The notes below the pieces were generated by a model. The model did no database searches and had not been told where the DNA came from. It was given only the letters and a program-made list of their open reading frames with translations. A DNA stretch of 64,000 nucleotides, from assembly GCF_037893015.1 (NCBI RefSeq), contig NC_133663.1:220933753-220997752 (forward strand), written 5' to 3'. Source of the stretch: Macrotis lagotis (Eukaryota; Chordata; Mammalia; Peramelemorphia; Peramelidae). This document shows positions 35,140-45,679 of this stretch, piece by piece. The position numbers were made by a program, and so were the translations under genes. Within the stretch, counting starts at the first letter, position 1. The number at the start of each line of letters is the position of its first letter.

Positions 35140-36430
35140 ACTCCACCATCAGAGTCATCCCTTCCTTTAATCCATTTCACTCTTAAGCAGGAATGCACTT
35201 AGGTGTGCTTGCATAAAGGTATTGTGTAGGAGAGTTCAGAAAAATTGTGTCAAAATACTTGGGTTCCCTCTACCTCAGGACCTGTTAAGCTAGGGATATG
35301 GAGATATTTCAGATGATCCATAACTTTAGGAGAAAAATGACACCTTTATTGCAATATATGCATTTGCTTTCCTTTGGAATACTCTGCATTTTATTTTATA
35401 ATTTAAAAACTTTATTATAGCAAGAGATTTATAGTCTTCCTCAGACTTCCTCAGAGGTCAATGACACTAAAAAAGGACAGGATTCCCTGGTTTAATTTCT
35501 GTCTTTAAAAACCCTTTTGTCAGACTAATCTTACTTTTTTTTTCTGTACCCTGATGGGGTGGAGGGTGTGGTTTTGAGTGGAGAAGGGAACAGTAGAAGC
35601 ACTCTTTCCATTGAGCAGATGAAATTTTGGTAGGGTCTAGTGAGATTTGGTGACTTGAATGTTGCCACATACCACTTTGACATAGAATCTGGGGAAAGTC
35701 TTCAGCTGCCCAAAGGGCTAGGATAAAAATGCATGGAAGATTTACTTGAAGAAGGGCCTTCTGAAATGGACTATTGGATGACCAGCTTTTTGAGAGGAAA
35801 TCTCTGAAGCCCTCTTGCTGTACTTTCAAAAAAGTCCCATTTTGATTTGTGAAAACTGTGCTCATTTTTTTTCCATGTTGCACTGAAGGGGTAGACTTTG
35901 TCAAATTTCTCCTCTGGTATCTTATTCCTTATTACTTGGTAGTCACATTTCAGATCTTTGACCAAGCCAGTAAGCCTCAGAAGTTCTTGTTGTCCTCCTG
36001 CCCAGGAAGCCCTCTTTCTTTCTTTAGAGGCTGAAAATGAAATAGCATGGAGGCTAAATGAGAATTACTGAATTACAGCAAGAGGGGACAACAGGGAGTC
36101 AAGTGTACCCAGAATTGCAGTGACTTTCCTATTAGGCCAGCTAGCTAGTCACTTCCCAACTGTATGACATTTTATTTGATTCAAGGGCAGTTAGGAATGA
36201 GGAGAAAGAAGTGTAATGATCTGCTCCCTTAGACATATTTTCTGGCAGTTCTGGAGAAGGGCTTTCATTCTTTGGATAAAGGGGAATATCTCTTATCTCC
36301 TAGTGAAACTTTCTCTGAACCAAAAGGTTGTTTCTGTTTGAGATTTCTTAGGTATGTCTAGGGCACAATACCCCACTCATGCTTCCATGTTACCTTATTT
36401 CAAACTATTAGTCTTCATATGGTATGTTCA
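35140..36430 (-). repeat. Tandem unit C, copy of 33110-34130
   Basis: 35416-36430 aligns with 33108-34125 over exon and both introns at a shift of about 2.3 kb, and with 1450-1880 and 300-760 in the left array. At 36430 the match stops in mid-phrase, after 'tcttcatatggtatgttcat', where old L1 sequence begins. Confidence 0.8.
35785..36030 (-). pseudogene. ATP2B4-like N-domain exon, copy C
   Basis: After an ATTTTCAG acceptor the minus strand reads a decayed GLPGQEDNKN, then VKDLKCDYQVIRNKIPEEKF, DKVYPFSATWKK and a shifted end. PMCA4 has GLPRQVGNKTE, VTDLKQDYQAVRNEVPEEKL and YKVYTFNSVRK. At least two frame changes. It lies upstream of the catalytic exon B although it follows that exon in the protein, which shows the two-exon tandem duplication. 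Confidence 0.88.
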
Positions 36431-36675
36431 TGTTTGCCCACAAGTACAGATTTCAAAACTGGAAAAGGTCAATTACTCATTGGTAGGCCAGGCTAATAAT
36501 GTTAAAAAGGACAATTCTATCTAAATTATATTCAGGGTTACATCAACCAAAGTACCAAAAAATATAGAACTAGAAAAAATAGAAATAAAATTCATCTGAA
36601 GAATAAAAGGAAGCATATCAGTAATAAATAAAAAATACAAATGAAGACATAGCACTGAAACTATATTATAAACAT

Positions 36676-36682
36676 ATATGTG

Positions 36683-36722
<40 letters not shown>
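36676..36722. repeat. (TA)n microsatellite
   Basis: A run of alternating TA of about 40 bases, with a few impure steps at the left end. Confidence 0.9.
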
Positions 36723-36723
<1 letters not shown>

Positions 36724-37406
36724 GTTTTAAATAAACTATTGTAATGGGGCAATCATCAAGACTGTTTAGTATGACTAAGAAATAGAGAAGTGGATCAGTG
36801 GAATGGATTAGGTACAAAAGAAAAAATAGCAAATGATTATAGTAATCTACAGCTTGATAAACACAAAGACTCCAGCATCTGGGATAAGAACTCACTGTTT
36901 GGCCAAAACTACTGGGAAAACTGGGAAAGAGTATGCCAGAAACTAGATTTAGAACAACAATTCACATTCTATACCAATGTAAGGTTGAAATGAGTATAGG
37001 ATTGAGAGCTAAAAGATGGATGCTACAAGCAAATTAGGAGAAGGAGGAATAAATATTTTTTTCTGTCAGATTTATGGAGAGGGAAAGAACTGAAGATCAA
37101 AACAAGAAATAGAGCACTAAATAAAATGTAAGATAGTTAATTTTGATTGCATTAACTTAAGTTTTTGCAAAAAACAAGTGCAACCAAGATTAGAAGGAAT
37201 GCACAAAGCTAGGAAACAATTTTCACAGTTAGTGCTTCTGATAAAGGACTCATTTCTAAAATATTTGGAGAATTGAGGCAAATTTATAAGAATACAAGTT
37301 ATTACAGTTATAACTGATCAAAGAATATGAACAGACAGTTTTCAGATGAAGAAATTACCCATTTTAGCTCAAAAAACACTTAATCATACAAGAGGTGGTC
37401 TTCTAC

Positions 37407-37577
37407 ATTGTTTTGTGCCTCAAAGTCAGAAATATATTACACCAGCTGTGAAACTATAGTTGTATTCTGGCCATAGGTAGCATAGTGAAACAGAGTGTTA
37501 TTGTTGAAGGTATCCGCAAGCTTAGGGTTTGCACCATGCTTAAGCAGGATAGATTCCTCCTGCTGATCCTGTACTGC
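37407..37577 (-). pseudogene. ANKRD26-like ankyrin exon inside an L1
   Basis: After a TTTTGACAG acceptor the minus strand reads AVQDQQEESILLKHGANPKL, ADTFNNNTLFHYATYGQN and TTIVSQLV*YISDFEAQNN. Ankyrin-family ANKRD26/POTE proteins have AVQCQQEECV..LLKHGANPN and ALHYAVY..NTSI. One stop. It is a diverged paralogue of 39113-39280 but keeps the LLKHGANP stretch that copy lacks, so it was not copied from that exon as it now stands. About 16 bases of intron upstream and 42 downstream came along, so it moved as genomic DNA. L1 sequence borders it on both sides. Confidence 0.85.
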
Positions 37578-38220
37578 CTGTCAAAATTATATGAAAAAAT
37601 GCTCTAAATAACTACTGATTAGAGAAATGTAAATTAAAACAACTCTGAGATACCACCTCTCACTGATCAGATTGGCTGATATGACAAAAAAGAAAAAGGA
37701 TGTTAGAGGGTATATGAGAAAACTGGGACAATGATGTAGTGTTGGTAAAGGTGTGAACTGAGCCAACCATTCTTCAGAGCAATTTCAAAGCAGGTTCAAA
37801 GGGCTAGAAAACTTTGACACAGAAAAACCTCTCCTAGGTCAGTATCCTAGAGATCTGAAAAACAGGGAAAAGACTGACATGTGCAATAGTATTTATAATA
37901 GCTCTCTTTGTAGAGGCAAAGAACTGGAAATTGAGGGAATGTCCATCAATTGGGGAATAGCTAAAGAAATTATGGTATATGAATGTGACAGAATACCACT
38001 GTTCTCAAAGAAATCATGAGCAGATGGGTTTCAGAAAAACCTGGAAAGACTGAGTGAAATGATGTGGAGTCAAGGGAGCAGAATGAGAACACTGAAGAAT
38101 AACAGCAGCATTGATGATGACAGATTTAGTTCTTCTCAGCTGAACAATGATCAGTGATGATTCTAAGAGACCTGTGATGAAAAATGACATTTACATTCAG
38201 AAAAAGAGTTATGGAGTCTG

Positions 38221-38530
38221 AAGGGTAGGTAGATGGCACAATGGATAAAGCACTGGCCTTGGAGACAGGAGGACAAGAGTTTGAATCTGACCTCAGACAC
38301 TTGACACGTGACACTTATTAGCTGTGTGACCATGGGTATATCATTTAACCCTGATTGCCTTACATCTAGGGCCATCTTCAGTAGTGCTGATTCATATCTG
38401 ACCACTGGGCCCAGATGGCTCTGGAGGAGACTGATGGCACTGCACAGCCCACCATTCCCACACTCAAATCCAATTCATGTGCTTGCCATGGCATCATCTC
38501 CCCGATCTCATGATTTTCTTTCCGAGTGAA
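38221..38530 (+). mobile_element. Marsupial CORE-type SINE, long form
   Basis: tRNA-like head GGGTAGGTAGATGGCACAAT, then 'ccatcttcagt', 'cccagatggctctggaggag' and 'catctccccgatctcatg'. TTATGG(A/G)(A/G)TCTGAA flanks both ends, so it inserted into the old L1. Confidence 0.88.
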
Positions 38531-38740
38531 GGACAAAAAATTATTATGGAATCTGAATGCAGATAAAAGAATGCTATTTTCATATTTTCTATATTTTTTC
38601 TTTATCATTTCTGGTTTTCATTTCATTCTAATTCACCTTTCACAATATTACTAATATGGAAATACATATAACATTGTTGTCCATGTATAATATATACCAA
38701 ATTACTTGCTGTCATAGGGAGAATGAAAAATGTGGTAATG

Positions 38741-39112
38741 AATGCTGCTATCTTTACAAGTAATTGAAAAGCATTTAAATTTAGATTTAAAAATTGAAGA
38801 ATCAGAAGACCCTAAAACTCCTATCTTAAGAAAAAAGAATTCTCTACCTTGAGATTAAATCATAGAGTAGGCATTGGCCTAAATCAACTGAAGGCCTTAA
38901 ATCATTAGGGGTTCCAATGAGAATGTAATTTCCTCCCATGTTCCCCCAAAATTCCAAAGTCCAATGAATGTTGACTACAGATTTAGTTTAAGTTCTTTTC
39001 AACAAATACTTCCAGGAATAAATGAATTATAAAATATATGAACTGGAAACCACCTGATTATCCATTTTAGCTCACAAAAGACTTTATCATATAAGAGATG
39101 GTCTTCTTCTAC
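38741..39112. other. Intron-like, nothing recognised
   Basis: Sequence between the L1 end and the ankyrin exon; no match. Confidence 0.4.
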
Positions 39113-39280
39113 CTTGTTTTGTGCCTCAAAGTCACAATTATATTGCAGCAGCTTTGAAACTATAGCAGTGTTCTGGCCATAGGCAGCATAGTGAAGCAGA
39201 GTGTTGTTGTTGCAGGTATCCACAAGCTTAGGGTCTTTAAGCAGGATAGATGTACATTCCTACTGCTGACCTTGTATTGC
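39113..39280 (-). pseudogene. ANKRD26-like ankyrin exon
   Basis: An acceptor ATTTTGACAG and donor AAG-GTAGAAG bracket 168 bases reading AIQGQQ*ECTSILLKDPKLV, DTCNNNTLLHYAAYGQNTAI and VSKLLQYNCDFEAQNK. This is the helix-turn-helix ankyrin pattern (TLLHYAAYGQNTAIVSKLLQ) of the N-terminal repeats of ANKRD26-type proteins, which bind at cilia base or membrane. A TAG replaces a Glu codon in QQEEC, and three codons of the HGANP turn are gone. Otherwise open. With its upstream neighbour at 39406-39520 it forms two correctly ordered exons, so it is a genomic gene copy. Confidence 0.88.
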
Positions 39281-39405
39281 CTGTCAAAATTATATAGAGA
39301 TCCTGTAATATAAAATTTAGCCTACTAAAATATCATTAGTAATATTTAAGTTAGAAGAGAGAAATCAAAATGAATTTCATTGACCAGCAGTTAACATGTG
39401 CATAC

Positions 39406-39520
39406 CCTCATTAAAGGTATTAGACCTCCAAGGTCATGTGGGTTCAGGTGGCATTTTCTCTCCACTAGGAGAGTCACAACATCAGGATATCCATAAACAC
39501 AAGCCAAATGTAGAGGGGTC
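39406..39520 (-). pseudogene. ANKRD26-like ankyrin exon
   Basis: Minus strand, acceptor TTTCCATAG and donor GTATGC, 115 bases: TPLHLACVYGYPDVVTLLVE, RKCHLNPHDLGGLIPLMR. ANKRD26/POTE proteins have T(P/A)LHLACA.G.P.VV.LLV.R.CQLNLCD..NRTPL.KA here. The exon has no stop and both splice sites are good. The only oddities are in the loop after HDL. The intron to the next exon is 125 bases. On its own it could be coding; the stop in the next exon argues against a working gene. Parent could be ANKRD26 or a related ankyrin gene of the same family. Confidence 0.85.
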
Positions 39521-39804
39521 CTATGGAAAGAAGAGAGCTATGCGATGGTTCGATAATGTACTACCAACCATTGAAGTTGTACAATTACTTATTAGTATAA
39601 TTTTTAACATAAAATGTATTGTTATACTTATGCCTGAACTGTAACTCCCTGCCATAATAAATAAAAACTGCCACTATGGTCTCCTGAAGAGATACAAAAT
39701 ATGCATTAGCTCTTACTGCTAGATATATGCTCACTAATGTCATAAAGCTTTCCCCAGCTGGGTCAGAATAGAAAGATTTTTTTTTAAATCAGTAGTGAAT
39801 CTCA

Positions 39805-40060
39805 AAAACCATCTTTATTGTTCAATCATTTCAGTTGTTTTGACTCTTAAGGACCTCATCTGGGGTCTTCTTGGCAAAGGTACTGGAGAAGTTTGTCATT
39901 TCCTTCTCCAACTCATTTTAGAGATGGAAAAAACTGAGGCAAACAGGCTCAAATGACTTGCCCAGGGTTACAGTTAGTGTCCAAGGACAGATTTGAATTC
40001 ACACAGACGAATCTTAAGGACAAATGGTGTGGCACTCTATCCACTGCTCCTAACAGACCA
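39805..40060 (-). mobile_element. Marsupial tRNA-derived SINE (second type)
   Basis: 'attgttcaatcatttcagtt', 'ttcttggcaaaggtactgga', 'atttccttctccaactcatt', 'gcaaacaggctcaaatgact', 'tgcccagggtta', ending in the tRNA-like 'ctctatccactgctcc'. Confidence 0.85.
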
Positions 40061-40337
40061 TCTACCAAGAAGTAAGGATATTATGATATGTCCTGGGGGC
40101 GGGATTATCCCCATAAACAAACTCATGGATCCCTCAAGTAATGAATGTGCAAATATTCATCTATTGTGTATATAATCAAATTCGTCATCTTTTCTTGTTC
40201 TTCAGGAGTCCCTTTTTGCCTTTTGCCTTCTTCCAGAGTGTCTAAGGCTTATTTGTTCCCCAGACTCCCAGCTGCAATAGTGATGGCTTTTTCACGTACC
40301 CTGAGAAGAAACTCCTTTCTAATTAAGAACCACTGTG

Positions 40338-41231
40338 GGGAAGAGGGAGCGCCATGGGGGCCCCACTGCCGTGGCTGCGCTGTCCACCGCGCTGCTCTGC
40401 GCTCCGGTCGCCTCCGCCACGGGAAGCAAAATTTGGACGACCATAGATGTTTCTGACCATAAAACACTCCTGACCTGTAAATTGAATCAAAATTCAACAC
40501 AAATTCAGGGTCATCGTTGGCTGAAGGGTGACAAGGTTTTGCAAGAGGATTCGTCGAGTAGTCCAGAAACACGGTATGGGGTTATGTCAGATGACAAAAC
40601 CGGGGAATATCAGTGTGTCTTTTTTCCAGAAGTAATTGGAAAGGCTGACGTCCAAGTCAAAGGGCCCCCAAAGATTGTGGTGAGCAAGAAGTCCGAACAT
40701 GGGAATGAGGAAGACACGATAGTTCTTGCGTGTAAGAGTAGCTCATATCCTCCTGTCGATCACTGGAATTGGACCAAACTATCTGAACCTGGAAGTCATA
40801 GGAACATTTTAAATGGCAGTGAAGGGACGATCGTCATAATTGAGACCCCTGAAAAAACAGAGCTGCACGTTTAAACTGCGAATTTGGAGACGGATCCTGG
40901 AAAATACATCTGCAACGGCACCAACTCTGAGGGCTCTGATTCTGCTGTAATCACCCTGCAAGTCCGTAGCCGCCTGGCTGCGCTCTGGCCCTTCCTAGGC
41001 ATCGTGACAGAAGTGCTGATCCTTTTCACTGTCCTTGTCATTAATGAGAAGAAGAGAAAGCCTGATGAAATCCCAGAAGCTGAACCCCCAGGTGATGAGG
41101 ATGGTGGGTCTGCCCCACTGAAAAGCAGCTTGTCTCAGAATGCCAAAGATAGACAAAATGTTCGTCAGAGAAATGCCAATTGAGCGAAGAAGATGACTTC
41201 TGATGAAGCTCTCACCTGGATCGATATGTGT

Positions 41232-41267
<36 letters not shown>

Positions 41268-42441
41268 CTGTGTGTCTGTATATTTCTTTACATTGTAGCA
41301 TGGAGTAAATTCCTAACATACCTTGCAAAATCCAAATTGTCTTCACCAAATTATAGCAAATTAAATTGTAAATTCAAGTACTTTTTAAAATTGTTGGAGG
41401 GTGGTTTTTTATGATTTTTGATTTTTTGTTTGCTTTTGTTTTCTCTATATGTAAATTTTTGTCCCTTGGCCACCAGTCAGTCTGATCTCTGGCCTCAGTC
41501 CCTGGGGATGTGGGGTAATAGATTTCGCGATCTGTGTGCCTGTCCTTGTCTGGATTCCTGTACCCTTGTTCTGGGCGGTGCGTCACAGAATTGGAGAGAA
41601 TGTTTTCTTGGCAGGATGAGAGCTTTCTTGTTTTAGAGGCCGGTTGCCCATAAGGGAGAAGATTCCACAGCAGCTAGCCCTATGTTCTAAAAGGGGAGAA
41701 TGTGTACTATTATGTTGTCTGGGGGAGAGTCCAGTGGGTCAACGAATCCAATAATCTTCTGCCCAACTAATCCAATGAAGTGGCTTTAAAAAATCAGTCC
41801 TGCCAACTGCCTGTCCGAAGTGAAAGTCACAAGTATTCCTTGCTCCTTGTCTTTCTTAGCTGTTCCAAATGACCTTTTCTGTGTGACACGATCCAGCCTC
41901 TGTGGTTAAGAACAAGAGGCAGTCAAGCAGCTACAAAGACCCCTCTCATGTTCCCTGAATGTTCTCACTGGCAGTGTGCCCACACCCTGCGGGGTCACTC
42001 ACACCCCCAGTTTAACAGATAGGGGCGTCATCACATTCATCGCATGTTCCAAGCCTTCACGGCTTTTCTTTCTAAAATGCCACCTTCCAGCTAGACCATG
42101 GAAGAAACGGAATCTGAAATCCACCAAAGGTGATTGTGGTGATGACCAGCTACACAGACTTATTATGATCATTGTCATATCATTAGCTCAGTGGAGCCAA
42201 GCAGGCGGTAGGTGACAGGACTGTTCTGTTTGTGTAGACTAGATTTGCATATAATGTGCACAGAACTGGAAGCAGAGAAAACCTATTCCACTTGAAATGA
42301 TGGCTCCTCATCCCTCTGTGCCCCAGGAACCTGGGGACATCAGTACATGGGAGGTCTGTGCTGGTTGCCGGTGGTCCCTTGTATTTTGAGACACCCTGCC
42401 TGTTAACATTTCATCAATTTCCATTTTCCAAAAAAAAAAAA
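40338..42441 (+). pseudogene. BSG: Basigin (BSG/CD147) retrocopy, processed
   Basis: An intronless copy of the membrane glycoprotein basigin, the chaperone of monocarboxylate transporters. From about 40366 it reads TAVAALSTALLCAPVASATG (signal peptide), Ig domain 1 (LLTCKLNQ to GEYQCVFFPE), Ig domain 2 (VLACKSS to [10 protein letters not shown]), the membrane segment with its typical Pro and Glu ([20 protein letters not shown]), then [17 protein letters not shown] and NVRQRNAN, stop at 41181. Only two lesions: a one-base shift just after the ATG at 40354 and a TAA at 40872 where human has Glu. It has a 3' UTR of about 1.25 kb, a tail of 12 A, and near-identical flanks ACCACTGTG / ATCACTGTG (40329, 42441). 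Young L1-made copy; GC-richer than its surroundings. No promoter came with it. Confidence 0.95.
41226..41275. repeat. (TG)n microsatellite in retrocopy 3' UTR
   Basis: A run of TG with two TATG interruptions, just after the basigin stop codon. Confidence 0.95.
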
Positions 42442-42464
42442 TCACTGTGCTAAAACTCTACAAA

Positions 42465-42630
42465 TATTATATCATTTGATTTTTGCAATAACTCTGGGAA
42501 GGAGGTGCTAATGTTATGCTCATTCATAGTAGGGGAAACTGAGACCATAGAGGTTAAATAAGTTCTCAGGGGCATACAAAGTTTCTGAGTTGGAATTGAC
42601 CTTCCAGTTTCCGTACCCGATTCACAGTTT
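42465..42630 (-). repeat. MIR SINE
   Basis: Antisense: 'caataactctgggaaggagg', 'aggggaaactgagaccatag', 'aggttaaataagttctcagg'. Confidence 0.75.
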
Positions 42631-43879
42631 AAAAAAAGGTTTTCACAAGACAACACTGACTTAAATTAATAATTAAACAATATATATGAATATTTTTGTA
42701 TCTCTTGATACTTAAAGAAAAAAGTTTAAGTAGTAAAGGAGGGAGAAGAAATGAAACCTTTCATTATGGAAACTATGAAGGGAACTTTAAAAAAATTGAG
42801 ATTTTAATTCAATTTACACTAATTTTCTCTTTCTTAATCCAGGTTTATTAAGGTAGGAGTTTTCAGTCAAAAAAAGGACAGGGTAAGGGTGGATAGATAG
42901 TATTGGGAAGGAGTTGACAGAAAGAGGAGAAACAATTTTGAAAGATATGTTGATATACATTTGTGAAGCTGCTTAAGCAGAAAACCGAGTGAATAGTGAA
43001 AGAAATAAGAAAGGAAGGAAACAAAGTAACATAAAAGAAAGATTCAGCCATTCAGCCAGTTGAATGGCACCATGGTGGGGAAGGGAATTTGGTTGCTGTG
43101 AATTTTAGGAAAGGATATAAATGTAAAAGTAAAGGGGAGAGGGGAGAAGAATCTGTGACAGCTTTTAATATGCACTCATATGCAGCTGGTATTTGCGAAA
43201 CCAGTATTCATGATTCTGGTAATGTCTCCTTTATGGACAAAGTACAGTTGATTTTAAAACTAGTGATTTAAAATCTAGCTAACACACTGCTCAAATTTCA
43301 CTGGCAAGGATTCTCTTCTTTAAATAAACACATTTAAAAGTATCTAAATCTTGGAAAGGGATTATCATTGGTGGTAGGATTTTTATTTTCTTAGTTTCAT
43401 TTAACATTTGTATTTTAAAACCATTTGTTGCTCACACCCATTTCCATTAATCTTGACTATGTTTAAATGATTTTTAATAATCAAATAAAACGTGATTAAT
43501 AGACTCCATTAAAATCTTGACATTTGCCAGGTCCTATATTCTTATGGAAATTAGACTCAGGTTTTAACAACCATATACATATGATGGGAAAAGGTAATTA
43601 ATCTGCAAATCACAGAATATCCATTACAAGGAAGTCAATGAGGATAGTCAGCCAACCATGAAAGAGCTCTGGCTTCAGCCATTTCAGTGAGCCTCAAACT
43701 TCAATGACCTATGGGGCTGATTTCGTTTAAGTAATCAATTTTGACTCTGTAAACCTAAGTCCAGTATAATGATGTGGACCTATGTGCAAAAGCAACATGC
43801 CAGTCCTTATACTTCTTGTCATTTAAGACAACTAAAAATATTAAGAAAAACTCAGAATACAGCCTATTACTTTTGATTT
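42631..43879. other. No feature recognised
   Basis: AT-rich; no coding or repeat match. An upstream ANKRD26-like exon would be expected on the minus strand between 39.5 kb and here but I do not see one. Confidence 0.4.
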
Positions 43880-45660
43880 TGAAAACTAGTGAATGAAAGA
43901 TATTGTAAATGATATGAATGTGGGGCCAGTTTACAACAGGACAGTTTCATTGTTTCTAATGATACGTAAAATTGTTTATTTTCACCAATTAAGAAACTAT
44001 ATGAAATTCAGTTTGCAAAAGTGAAAAATGTACTTTGAACCATCAAATTTCCCATCAGGATTCCATATATTTTCAATATTTACATAAATTTACTTCTCCT
44101 TTAAAAATACATTTGGAATTTAGCTTCCACACATAACATTTCTGAGACTCATGTTTGCAGTTCCTATTGCATATATTGTTTAATAAACTAAATAGAGGCT
44201 GCATAATATGATGGATAAAAAATTTCCCTGGAAGCTTGCAAGACTACAGAGTTAAGTCATATCTCTGAGACGGACTAGTTGTGTGAACCTAGGCAAGTCA
44301 CTTAAACTCTCATTGATCTAAGCAATTTTCTAGATTCTAAGGTGCAGAGAAAATACTGACCTGCAGTGGTAGATGGAGTTCCCTATAACAATGAAAGCAC
44401 ATATCCAATCCATATTCCATGAGAAGCTCTAACATCCACATATAACTGGATGGCTATATTAGGTATGCTGAAAAATTAATAAAGCTGTTTTCATAAAATA
44501 CTCAAAAACCAGTCTCTCTCTCTACATTACAGGCATAATTCATACCTGTTGTTACACTGTCCTTACAACTTATGGAAATTGTGTTCTAAATCATTATTTT
44601 AAATTGAAAATACTGATGAGTAACCTGTTTTCAGGAATTTAGTATTTTTGAGGGGTAGGGGAGTTCTTATTAGATTGATTTATAGAAAAATCAATAGAAT
44701 AGATGTGGCCTTTCTTAACATGTCATTTGAGAGGGTTGTAAAAAACTTGGAGTAAACTGTAGGAGGAGATGCAGTCTTCTTTCGTCTTATGCTAGATGCA
44801 ATATATTGGTCCATTGTTTCCAATAGTTTGGTTTGAGAGAGGAATTATTGTTGCAAAAATAAAACATTCCTATCCACTGACTATAAGAATTTTCACTGGA
44901 TGTCTCTCTATGCATGGAATTCTTTCCTCTCTCCTCTTCATTTCATGCTCTAGCTGGCTTAAGTACAAAATAAAACCCTGCCTTCCACAATTAGGTTTTC
45001 CCAATCCCTTTTAATGTAGATGTCTCCCTCTGATGATTACCTCAAGTTAATTCTGTAGGTAGAATCTTGTTTGTGTTTAGCTGTTTCCTGTTATTCCCGT
45101 TTTGCATACCCAGCTCTTAGCCTGGTGAGAGTTACATAGTAGATCCTTAATAAATATCTATTTCTCACACACAAAACTCCATCTCATGACAGTCTTCACT
45201 GGCTGCCCCCATGCCTAGAGTTCTGTCCCTCCTCACTTCTGTTTCCAGGCTTCTTTCTGGTTGCTAAAATCTCATCTATCACAAGAAGCCTTTCTCAGTT
45301 TCCCTCAAAACTAGTGCTTTCGCTATGAAATTATTCCCAATCTATCTTTTTTTATTATTTGAGCTGTACAATTTTCTCCCCCATCTTACTTCCCTCCCAA
45401 TCTATCTTGCATGTAACTATATATATAGTTTTATATAAATATATAGTTTTTAAGCAATGTTACCCTACAATCTTTGTCTCCTCTCATATATATCATACTT
45501 TAACATATATGTTAATACTCTAAAACACTCACTTCGCAGTTCCTCAAGCTCCTTAATTCATGAGATCTTTTTATAAGATAAGGATGGTTATATATGAAAT
45601 CCTGACTGGAAATGTGATGGTTCAAAGTGCATTTTTTACTTGTACAAACTAAATTTTGCA
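43880..45660 (+). repeat. Direct tandem duplication, unit 1
   Basis: Matches unit 2 (45680-47830) in order: 'gaatgaaagatattg' and 'agtttcattgtttctaat' (43890; 45700), 'agcttgcaaga' (44233; 46671), 'gtttccaatagtttggtttg' (44815; 47243), 'agatccttaataaatatcta' (45141; 47622), 'attattcccaat' (45330; 47809). It includes MIR-like and L2-like pieces that are duplicated with it. Confidence 0.85.
45349..45395 (-). mobile_element. 47-base L1 tip with target-site duplication
   Basis: Antisense of the L1 3' terminus: a T run, then 'attatttgagctgtacaatt' and 'ctcccccatcttacttccct'. It is flanked by a perfect 13-base duplication CCCAATCTATCTT (45336-45348 and 45396-45408). Unit 2 at 47814 has the empty site. 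Confidence 0.92.
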
Positions 45661-45679
45661 TATTTTCTCAATTGGTGAA

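Larger units (their letters stand above)
36440..38740 (+). mobile_element. Old L1, interrupted
   Basis: ORF2 C-terminal sequence of an older L1 subfamily (WDKNSLFGQNYWENWERVCQ at 36870-36930, then LKDSFLKYLEN-type and NWKLRECPSIGE-like phrases to 38040), followed by its 3' UTR to about 38740. It is interrupted by a host exon fragment at 37365-37593 and a SINE at 38221-38530. Confidence 0.85.

Noticed and set aside
39406-39520. A working ankyrin-repeat gene
   Set aside because: This exon is clean, but the next one has a stop and a small deletion and no further good exons follow.
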